This document shows positions 27,557-35,500 of a stretch of DNA of 64,000 nt, piece by piece. The position numbers and the translations under genes are program-made. Under the pieces are notes generated by a model. The model was given only the letters and a program-made list of their open reading frames with translations. It was not told where the DNA came from and made no database searches. Numbering within the stretch: the first letter of the stretch is position 1; each line of letters opens with the position of its first letter. Source of the DNA: Pseudophaeobacter sp965641885 (GTDB taxonomy: Bacteria > Pseudomonadota > Alphaproteobacteria > Rhodobacterales > Rhodobacteraceae); the NCBI GenBank assembly GCA_965641885.1, contig OZ282574.1, forward strand, positions 682,001 to 746,000, written 5' to 3'.

Positions 27557-28630
27557 TTAGTCTTGTGTCCAATCACGAACGCCCGTGTAGCCAGCCGCTT
27601 TGAGCTTGCCCAAGTAGGCTTCCAGCATCGCGGTTCCGTCCTCGCCATTGTTGTTCAGCGTGGCCGCCCATTCTTGCGCGATGTTCGGCATCGCTGCAGC
27701 CCAAGCCGCACGATCCTCTGCGGATACATCAATAATCGTGCCACCGGCCTCTACATAGGCAGCTTCAGAGGATGTCGCGCGATCCATCGCAATGTCCGCC
27801 AGGCGATCACGGTAGTCGATGGACACCGCCTGCAACACCTCCTTCACTTCATCTGGCAAGGCGTTCCAATAGTCCAAATTGGCCGTAACAGTCTTTGAAT
27901 TCACCGCCCCAAAGTCCGTGCGCACCATGTATGGCCCTACCTCGGAGATGTTGAATGTTGCCGCCGCTTCTGGCCACAACATGCTGCAATCGACAAGACC
28001 GGTTTGCAGCATGTTGTAGAAATTCGTTAAACCGCCACGCACACCAGCGGCGTCCTGAATGCCTTCGAGATAGCGCAAATTCAGACCCGCACCTGCGACT
28101 TTGCGACCCTGAAGGTCGGCAATGGTTTCAACAGGGTCAGTACAGAACAACTGATAGCTGTTGAGCACAACGCCGGTCGCCAGGTAGACCTGATTTTGTG
28201 CGGCGAATTCGTTCTGCATGGCAGGAAATTCGCGCGCAATTTCGTCTACTGCCCGCGCAACGGCGCGCGCATCAGAGGCGACAAATGGCGTGGAGCCAGA
28301 GAGGCCCTGGCTAGGGAGTTTGGACGAATGGAAAATCGTGGTGACAATGCCGATATCACCCAGACCAAGCTGTACGCCTTCTAGAACGCCCTTGGGCTTT
28401 ACGACACTTCCCCCGTAATTTTGCTGCCAATCCATGACGTAGTTGCCGGTCTTTGCGAGACGGCTATCGACCTCAGGAATAAAGAAGTCGCTGAATTCTT
28501 TCACCCAAAGGGCGCGGTCAGGGTAGCCGTCGATGACGACTGCCGAAATTCTTTCCTGTGCGGCGAGCGGCAAGGCCGTCATCGTCACAAGGGCTGCGCC
28601 CATCAGGCTACGTTTAGTCCAGTTGATCAT
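27557..28630 (-). CDS. dctP: TRAP transporter substrate-binding protein, DctP family (second system)
   Basis: A 357-residue periplasmic receptor, started at the ATG at 28630 because AGGGA precedes it. An upstream Met at 28663 would add 11 residues before the signal peptide. Signal peptide about 1-24 (SLMGAALVTMTALPLAAQ). The DctP fold is supported by VLEGVQLGLGDIGIV, ADLQGRKVAGAG and MLQTGLVDCSMLWPEAA. Its sequence differs greatly from the DctP at 12936-13964, so the two systems should recognise different substrates; an aromatic acid is plausible from the adjoining dioxygenase gene. Confidence 0.92.
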   Translation of the reverse strand: MINWTKRSLMGAALVTMTALPLAAQERISAVVIDGYPDRALWVKEFSDFFIPEVDSRLAKTGNYVMDWQQNYGGSVVKPKGVLEGVQLGLGDIGIVTTIFHSSKLPSQGLSGSTPFVASDARAVARAVDEIAREFPAMQNEFAAQNQVYLATGVVLNSYQLFCTDPVETIADLQGRKVAGAGLNLRYLEGIQDAAGVRGGLTNFYNMLQTGLVDCSMLWPEAAATFNISEVGPYMVRTDFGAVNSKTVTANLDYWNALPDEVKEVLQAVSIDYRDRLADIAMDRATSSEAAYVEAGGTIIDVSAEDRAAWAAAMPNIAQEWAATLNNNGEDGTAMLEAYLGKLKAAGYTGVRDWTQD

Positions 28631-28672
28631 GTACTTTCCCTCCCAGAAAGCCAGGTGTTTCACCCGTGCTAG

Positions 28673-28885
28673 TTAGTTCAATGGCTCGTTCGTCTTCATC
28701 CAATTGACCGTGAGGTCCGTCCCCGCCATTTGGAAAAGTTTGGCGATGGAACAGTATTTTGCAGTCTCTTGCCCCAGCTGCGTCAGCTCCTCCTGACTGG
28801 CCGGAGCGTTACAATTTACCGTCAGGTTGATTGCGGCAAACGGTAGGTCGATCTCCTCCTCAGGCGAAACTACAGACCTGATCAA
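28673..28885 (-). pseudogene. OsmC-like protein, C-terminal fragment
   Basis: About 70 codons resembling the C-terminal half of OsmC/Ohr-family proteins (FAAINLTVNCNAPASQEELT, then ETAKYCSIAKLFQMAGTDLT). The Cys in KYCS corresponds to the second conserved cysteine. A complete OsmC has ~140 residues; the first half with the other Cys is missing. The frame opens with a TTG inside the end of the nitroreductase gene. GAGGAGGAG at about 28852-28862 could serve as ribosome-binding site but no ATG follows. It is likely a remnant in the operon, or a minimal domain if translated. Confidence 0.55.
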
Positions 28886-29525
28886 AAGCGAAGCGCGGCA
28901 GTTTTTGGAACAGTGCAGTTTCGTCCGCGTAGCCGATGTTGCACAAGAAATTGGATTTTAGCGTCGTATCTGCAAAGAATTCCTCATCGACAATCGCATT
29001 TGAGAACCCAGACATCGCCCCGACATCAAGGCCCAGCGCGCGAGCGGCAATCATGAAATACGCGCCTTGCAAGGTGGCATTGCGATAGGCTGTATCGGCG
29101 CAGTATTGTGGGTTGCCCTCGAACAAATGGCGGCGATCCTCGTGCGGAAACAAGAACGGCAGCTCCTTCCAGAAATCCATATCCTGCGCGATAATTGCCG
29201 TGACAGGCGCCCCCATCATCTTGCCAACATTTTGGGGTTTGAGCGATTTAGCCAAACGCGTTTTGCCCTCAGGCGACTTCACAAACACGAACCTTGCGGG
29301 CAGCGTGTTCATGCTGGTCGGACCATTGATCATGATGTCGTAAAGCTCGTGCAGCAGCTCATCAGGGATCGGTGTATCCGTCCACGCATAATGTGATCTT
29401 GCATCGCGCAGGATCAAATCAATGGCATCGCTTGGCAGCCGACTTATCCGACGACGCAGCGCCCGGTGATCTTCCTGCGCCTTGGCGCGCGCCACCTCAA
29501 GATCCTTGCCAGTAGGACCGCTCAT
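28860..29525 (-). CDS. Nitroreductase-family protein, RutE/HadB-like
   Basis: A 221-residue FMN-dependent oxidoreductase of the malonic-semialdehyde-reductase (RutE) branch. Visible family blocks: GPTSMNTLPARFVFVKSPEG (FMN phosphate contact), ADTAYRNATLQGAYFMIAAR, ALGLDVGAMSGFSNA and KSNFLCNIGYADE. RutE reduces malonic semialdehyde to 3-hydroxypropionate in pyrimidine breakdown. Here, inside an aromatic-catabolic operon, it could instead reduce a semialdehyde or enone intermediate; this is inference. Its ATG overlaps the stop of the FAH-family gene by four bases. Confidence 0.88.
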   Translation of the reverse strand: MSGPTGKDLEVARAKAQEDHRALRRRISRLPSDAIDLILRDARSHYAWTDTPIPDELLHELYDIMINGPTSMNTLPARFVFVKSPEGKTRLAKSLKPQNVGKMMGAPVTAIIAQDMDFWKELPFLFPHEDRRHLFEGNPQYCADTAYRNATLQGAYFMIAARALGLDVGAMSGFSNAIVDEEFFADTTLKSNFLCNIGYADETALFQKLPRFAFDQVCSFA

Positions 29526-30406
29526 TGAGCAGCCGCCGACGCCTGGTAGTCTGTTTCGTCGACGATGGGGTTGGAACAGATGCCGATGCCTTCGATCTCA
29601 ATATCCACTACCTCACCGGGCACCAACCAACGCGGATTGGGTTTCTTGGCGTGGCCGACACCGGGAGGCGTGCCCATCGCGATCAGATCACCGGGTTCCA
29701 ATGTGGTATATTCAGAAATCGTGGCAATGGTCTGTGCCACCGACCAAATCATGTTGCCCGTGTTGGAGGATTGCAAAACCTCGGCCCCGACACGGCTTTC
29801 AATTTTCAAACCGCTAGCCCCGGCAGGAACCTCGTCAGGAGACACAACGAAGGGGCCGATGGCGCCGGTATTGTCGAAATTTTTTCCAGGTGTCCACTGG
29901 TGGGTCTTTCGCTGATAGTCCCGCACTGATCCGTCATTGAATACTGTGTAGCCAAACACATGGTCGAGCGCGTCAGCTTCGCTGATATGGCGCCCGCCCT
30001 TGCCAACCACGATCATCAATTCTGCTTCGTAGTCCAGCTTCTCCGAACAGGTTGGGCGGACCAGAGGCGCGCCAGCAGCCATGATGGAATTCTTTCCACG
30101 CATAAAGAGTGCCGGATAGTCTGGGATCTCATATCCACCTTCTTTGATGTGGTCTGTATAGTTCAGCCCAAGGCAAATGATGGTACCAGGTTTCGCAACA
30201 GGAAGCGCTGGAGTGATATCCGAAACATCCACACGCGGTGCATCCACCATTTGGCTCGCGACCGATTCGATCAACTCAGGTGTCTGGATCAAACCCATCA
30301 AATCCTGACCAATAGCAGCGTTCAAGGCCGTTAGATTGATAGCTTTTGCGCCTTGTACAGCAAACACCGCAGTGCCGCTTGATGCCGTGCCAACCAGATA
30401 TTTCAT
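29522..30406 (-). CDS. Fumarylacetoacetate hydrolase-family protein
   Basis: A 294-residue member of the FAH/2-keto-4-pentenoate hydratase family, from the ATG at 30406 with AAGGA upstream; the open frame extends further without a good start. Core motifs: PGTIICLGLNYTDHIKEGG, LDYEAELMIVVGKGGRHISE with the two metal-binding Glu, VFGYTVFNDGSVRDYQ with the metal-binding Asp, and the C-terminal LEPGDLIAMGTPPGVG. Such enzymes hydrate, hydrolyse or decarboxylate 2-keto-enoic acids from ring cleavage. It is the first gene of the leftward catabolic operon and lies back to back with the YCII gene over an operator-like palindrome. Confidence 0.92.
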   Translation of the reverse strand: MKYLVGTASSGTAVFAVQGAKAINLTALNAAIGQDLMGLIQTPELIESVASQMVDAPRVDVSDITPALPVAKPGTIICLGLNYTDHIKEGGYEIPDYPALFMRGKNSIMAAGAPLVRPTCSEKLDYEAELMIVVGKGGRHISEADALDHVFGYTVFNDGSVRDYQRKTHQWTPGKNFDNTGAIGPFVVSPDEVPAGASGLKIESRVGAEVLQSSNTGNMIWSVAQTIATISEYTTLEPGDLIAMGTPPGVGHAKKPNPRWLVPGEVVDIEIEGIGICSNPIVDETDYQASAAAQ

Positions 30407-30444
30407 GTTTGTAATCCTTGCCAATTTGTCTAATTTCTGCCCAC

Positions 30445-30477
30445 TATAATGCCATATGTCAATAAATATCGATATTT
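30445..30477 (+). promoter_or_regulatory. TATAAT promoter element followed by palindromic operator
   Basis: TATAAT at 30445-30450 is a consensus -10 box for the rightward YCII-gntR transcript. Fourteen bases later lies the perfect 14-base palindrome AAATATCGATATTT (30464-30477), where a bound repressor would block transcription. The core AATATCGATATT is identical to that at 12209-12220. The adjacent GntR-family regulator is the obvious candidate binder. The -35 element is not clear. Confidence 0.6.
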
Positions 30478-30490
30478 TGGGAGTGCAAAA

Positions 30491-30877
30491 ATGGTTGCTT
30501 GGGCAGATTACAAAGCAGATGCAAAGGCGCGGGGCGCCCTGGCGCTGGAGCTCTATGTGGCCCATAGCGCACCAGCCAAAGCCCCTGAGGACGTGAAGGC
30601 AGCGCTGCCGGAGCACCTCGCCTATCAGGCAGAACTCGAAGCCGCCGGGCAGCTCGCCTTTGCGGGGCCAATGTCGGATGAAACCGGCGAGCACATGCAG
30701 GGCGTGGGGCTGATCATCTACCGCGCTGACAGTCTTGAGGCCGCCCGCGAGCTGGCAGAGAATGATCCAATGCACAAAAGCGGCGCGCGCTGTTTCACGC
30801 TTCGCCGTTGGATGATAAACGAAGGTTCGTTGACCCTATCAATTGGGCTTTCGACTAAAGCCGTCAATCTCAAATAG
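30491..30877 (+). CDS. YCII-related protein (muconolactone-isomerase-like ferredoxin fold)
   Basis: A 128-residue protein started at the ATG at 30491, eight bases after GGGAG. The YCII domain spans the protein: ARGALALELYVAHSAPAKAP, LPEHLAYQAELEAAGQLAFA, GPMSDE and AARELAENDPMHKSGARCF, with the conserved catalytic-type His (LPEHLAY) and Asp-Pro (ENDPMHK). In catabolic operons such proteins act as dehydrochlorinase or muconolactone-isomerase-like enzymes. It is transcribed with gntR and divergently from the FAH gene, so it belongs to the same pathway. Confidence 0.85.
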   Translation: MVAWADYKADAKARGALALELYVAHSAPAKAPEDVKAALPEHLAYQAELEAAGQLAFAGPMSDETGEHMQGVGLIIYRADSLEAARELAENDPMHKSGARCFTLRRWMINEGSLTLSIGLSTKAVNLK

Positions 30878-30898
30878 ACCCCAGCAACGGTGCAGACC

Positions 30899-31564
30899 AT
30901 GACCAAGATCGATGACAACAGTGTCAAAGAAACATCAGCGACCCGTGGCGCTTACCTGACCCTGCGCGATATGATCCTGACCGGCGCCTTGCCGGCAGGA
31001 CAAAAGCTAAAGATTGAACAATTGCGCGGACTGCTCAATACCGGTGCATCGCCTGTTCGCGAAGCCTTGAGTCTGCTCACGTCAGATCTGCTTGTTGAGC
31101 GGATCGACCAACGCGGGTTTCGCGCGGCCCCGGCCAACAAAGCCAACTTTGAAGAAATTTTGGCCTTGCGATGCACCCTGGAAGACCTCGCATTGCGCCA
31201 ATCCATTGCCAATGCATCACCGGCTTGGGAAGAACGCCTGGTTCTGAGCCACCACCACATGAAAAAGGCGAGCGGCGAGGACACGACCACATTTGAGGAG
31301 GCTCACAAGACCTTTCACATGGCCCTGCTCGCAAACAGCGGATCCCCCATGCTCGAACGGTTTTGCGCCCAGCTTTATGATCTCAACATACGTTATCGCT
31401 ACCTCGCGGCGAGCAGCACCACATATCAACGCAGAGATGTTTCGGCTGAGCACGACAGTATTCTGGAAGCGGCCGTGCAGCGTGACGCTGACCGCGCCTC
31501 CACCGCCTTACTGAGTCACTATCGCCTGACCGGCGACTATTTGTCCCGCGGGATGGACGCTTAG
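30899..31564 (+). CDS. GntR-family transcriptional regulator, FCD subfamily
   Basis: A 221-residue regulator (a GTG nine bases upstream is an alternative start). The N-terminal winged helix-turn-helix is LRDMILTGALPAGQKLKIEQ, then TGASPVREALSLLTSDLLVE (residues ~20-70). The C-terminal FCD effector domain follows at ~85-215, with metal-ligand-type residues in EEAHKTFHMALLANSGSPML and the final AEHDSILEAAVQRDAD. FCD regulators usually bind a pathway acid and release DNA. It follows the YCII gene by 21 bases. Its 3' 310 bases are duplicated at 11858-12171, next to the first TRAP operon, and the same palindrome is found at both loci. Confidence 0.9.
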   Translation: MTKIDDNSVKETSATRGAYLTLRDMILTGALPAGQKLKIEQLRGLLNTGASPVREALSLLTSDLLVERIDQRGFRAAPANKANFEEILALRCTLEDLALRQSIANASPAWEERLVLSHHHMKKASGEDTTTFEEAHKTFHMALLANSGSPMLERFCAQLYDLNIRYRYLAASSTTYQRRDVSAEHDSILEAAVQRDADRASTALLSHYRLTGDYLSRGMDA

Positions 31565-31566
31565 GC
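31253..31566. repeat. gntR 3' segment, copy 2 (matches 11858-12171)
   Basis: This is the parental copy inside the intact gntR gene. It differs from the other copy at about four positions over ~314 bases. Confidence 0.9.
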
Positions 31567-32500
31567 TCAGGACCCGCTAATCCACTTGAGGCTGTCTGAC
31601 CTGAGTGTTTCAAACTCCCAAATTGAGGGGGGGGTAGGGGGCAAGATTTCGTGGATCGAGTGCGGGCTCTCTGCATTGTAGTAGGCTAGCCATCCGCCGA
31701 TACCTGCTCGCATTTTGGAACCTGTTTCAAAGGCATTCAGATAGCCAGCCTTCAGCCGTCCAAATGTAGGTGAAGTCGGCAACCCATTTCTGGTTCGGGC
31801 CATCCGCGTCGAACTCACGTTCGAACACGTTTGGCGCGATGATGGATCCTTCTCCGTGATCCTCCGGAAGCTGGCGGCGTCTCGGTCGTGCTCTAAAAGC
31901 GTTCATGCGCATCAGACGTTCAATGCCATGCAGGCCACAGTTGAAGCCCTCAGCAAGAACGTCATGCCAGACGCGGCGAACCCCATAGGTTCGATCGGAT
32001 CGCATGAAGCTTGCACGCCCTACAGCACCAAGCGCTTCATCCTTTCGGGACCGTTCACTTCTTGGCCGCGTCAGCCAAGCATGGAACCCACTTCTTGACA
32101 CACCGAGCGCGTCACACATCCAGCTTACCGGCCAAACCACTCGGTGCTTCGCCACGACCCCAAACATCACAGATGGTCCCTGGCGAAGTAGGCTGCGGCC
32201 TTTTTGCTATGTCGCGCTCCGCCTTCAGCTTTGCGACCTCTCGTCTCAGGCTGCGAAGCTCTTCGTCATCAGGCTTCAACTGACCTTTGCCCGGGAAGGC
32301 ATCGTGTCCGCTTGATCCAAACTCTCGAACCCATCTGCGCTGCACCGTCGCATGCACATCCAAGTCTCTCGATGCCTGTGCCACGCTCACACCGCCCGCC
32401 ACAACAAGCTGTGCTGCTTCATGCTTAAACTCGGGGCTGTAAACTCTTCTCGTCATTGCTCATCTGCAATTTCATAAACACCTTATCTCGGTGTCTACGA
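31567..32500 (-). mobile_element. IS3-type element A, internally deleted
   Basis: OrfA is read from 32456 (MTRRVYSPEFKHEAAQLVVA, then HATVQRRWVREFGSSGHDAF) to the coiled-coil region. OrfB overlaps from 32170 (MCDALGVSRSGFHAWLTRPR, EKFERE-like NVFEREFDADGPNQKWVADF) but breaks off after TYIWTAEGWL. The C-terminus resumes in another frame at about 31567-31740 (AFETGSKMRAGIGGWLAYYN, AESPHS). The middle of the DDE domain, with the second Asp, is gone, so it cannot transpose. OrfA/OrfB show the usual -1 frameshift arrangement. It lies between gntR and the large RTX gene. Confidence 0.85.
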
Positions 32501-32532
32501 AACCGGCAGCAGCTCATGGAGCACAATTGTGG

Positions 32533-35500
32533 CTAGAGAAGATCGATAAAGGCAACCGCTTGGTCTGCGAAGACCAACACGTCGATATCAATCAATCGGT
32601 CGCTGCCTTCATAAAACCCATCCGCGCCACCGTCGGCGGAATCCGTGACCGTCAGCCTTATAACGTTCTCACCACGACTTGAGTCAAAAGACGTCTCAGT
32701 TTCGAAGGTATAGTCGGCAAAGTTGCCATCGAACACCGCACGGTCATTGGCGGACGTGCCTGTTTCATTCCACGTATGTCCATAATAGAGATCATCGCCA
32801 AGACCACCATAAAGCCAGTCATTGCCTTCCTCACCATAAAGGGTGTCATGACCAGTTCCGCCGCGCAGCTCATCCCGACCGTCTGCCCCTAATAGCTTGT
32901 CGTCGCCGCTATGACCCATCAGGGTGTCGCGCCCGTCGCCACCGTACAATGTATCAGCGCCAAGGCCACCGAGCAGCAGGTCGTCGTTACCCATCCCGAT
33001 CAACCTGTCGTTGCCGCCCTGGCCGGCAAGTACATCAGCACCATCTCCACCACGCAGCTCATTACTGCTCTGAGACCCAAGCTGGATGTCTGCCGTCCGC
33101 AAAGACTGACCGTCAAAGTTGGCAAAACTCACGTCGGAAGAAAGCTCCGTAACTGTGCCATTTCCACTGACCGCAACGCGACCTCCGCTACCCCGGCTAA
33201 AGTCAAACGTATCGATGCTGCCATCAAAATATGCATAATCGTCACGTGGTTCGCCCGCCAAAATGTCTTGCGCTGAAAGCTGCTGATCAAAGATCGCAAA
33301 ATCACTGATTGTGCCATCGAAATAGCTATGAATATTGTCCGTTTCACCAGGGGTATTGCTCCAGCCAGAGGCCCCAACAATAACCGCCTCGGTGTTCTGG
33401 CTCCAGTCCACCTGAACGTCACGATCATAGGCAATTCTGGCACCATTCAGATACAGCTCTGCTCCGTCACTGCCAAAGTTGAGGCTGAAATCGTAGGATA
33501 TTCCCGTTTGGATCGCATTGCTTGCAGTGAAATAGTATGATTCTGACGCGTCTTGAAAGCGCACAATCAGTTTGCCGCTGTCATCGATATAGGCAGAAAG
33601 ATGCCCCCCATTGCCGTTGCCGGACGCGTCCTTTGAGAACAGTGCCTGGTAGCTGGAGAGGCTATTTACAGAAAACTGGAATGCAATTGTAGCATTACGC
33701 AGTGCCAGGTTGCTCGTATGGTCCAAGGCCAAGGCCGCGCGATCTTCTGATGAAAAATCGTGATTGCCAGCCAAGCCCAACATGGGGGATTGGCCTCCGA
33801 CAAAACCAAAATCATCTGCGTATGGCAGGATTGAGTTTGGCACGGTAATCGGCCCGGTATCCGTGCCGTCGTCCCGAGGAGCCAGGGCCTCGTTGAGATC
33901 ATCGATGCTATCGACGATGCCATAGGCCGGAGCCGCCGTGTGCTCGATGTCTGAACGCCTGACCAGATCACCATAGACTGTGATGCTGCCCAGCCGGTCA
34001 TCATTATGAGCGCCGCCGTTGTTGCCCTGATCTGAATACAGCGAGATCACCGAGTGATCCATCACCCCGTCGCCATCCGCATCGCCATAGGTGATCGAAC
34101 CAATCTCGGTGGTGTGCCCTTCGATCACCAGCCGGTCGCCCTCGGCCCGGCTGAAGTCCTGCACCACATCGTGACCGAGAACATCGACCCAGTGGTCGTG
34201 CAGATTGGCATTTTCACCCGCAACCCCATGCCAGTTGATGCTGCCATCGTCGCGGGTGTGCTCCTCAATAAAGCGCTGCTTGGCGTTGATCAGCGTCTGG
34301 AAGTAGAAGATATCGGCGCCGCTGCCGCCAATCAGTAAATCATCCGCAGGGATTGGTTGATCCGGATACAGTTTGCCATCCGTCAGCTCGTTCAGCGGGT
34401 CACCTTCATCGCGGTCCGGATCATAATAGATCGCCCCTTCGCGGCCATCCGCACGGCTGATCAACAGATCGTTGCCCCTGCCGCCCCTGAGCGTATCTTC
34501 GCCGTGGCCGCCGTCCAGAATATCGTTGCCATTACCGCCAGAAAGGGTGTCATTTCCGTAGTCGCCCTGCAGCACGTCGGTGCCACCTTTGCCCGATATA
34601 TTGTCGTCGCCGCCGCCTGCGTTGATGCCATCAGCGCCGCCGGTGCCGCCAAGGCTGTTATCGCCGCCATTGCGGCCGATCATATTCAGCCCGCCAGCAA
34701 AGTGGCCATGGTGATTGACGCCGTAGTCGTCCAGGATATCCAGAAACGTGTCGCTGGCGCCGTGCAACTGGTCAAAGACCGGTGCCAGATCTTCCATCAC
34801 AGCATTCATCTGCGCAGTCATCGCCAACTCGGCTGCAGAGGCCGCTGCCAGCTGCAACTGGTCATTTTCGCTCAGCTGAGTGTCAAAAACCATCACATCA
34901 TCAATGGTGCCCTGAAACAGCGAATGGGCGTCATCCGCCTGATCCGAGCGCCAGGACCGGGTGCCGCCCACAACAAAATCATGCGTGTTCAGGGCCATGC
35001 CCTGTTCGAATTCCGGCTCAGCCGCAACCAAGGCGCCATTGAGCCAAATCATCAGCCCCTCGTCTCCGAAAGAGAGCGCGACGTGATATTTTGTCTGCGG
35101 TGACAACACCAGATCCGGGACCTTGAGATATTCGGTCTCGCCCCCGCCGGATTGGGTGACAAGCAGAATTCCATCCTTGACCCAAAGCGTGAAGTCGCCT
35201 TCTCCGGCTCCCGCACCATCCTTGGACACCAGCGCCACATCACCCGGCAACCGATCCAGTGAAAAGCAAAGCGATATCGTCGCTGCGGCCAGGGCAAGGC
35301 TTTCGGAATGGCCTGCGTTCAGATAGTCCCCGTCTTGGCCAGTCAGGACGTGTTCACCGGGCAAAGCATGAACCGGCGCGCGGACACCTGGCACTGCGAA
35401 ACCATTCCCATCTGGCAGGATTGAGTTTGGCACGGTAATCGGCCCGGTATCCGTGCCGTCGTCCCGAGGAGCCAGGGCCTCGTTGAGATCATCGATGCTA

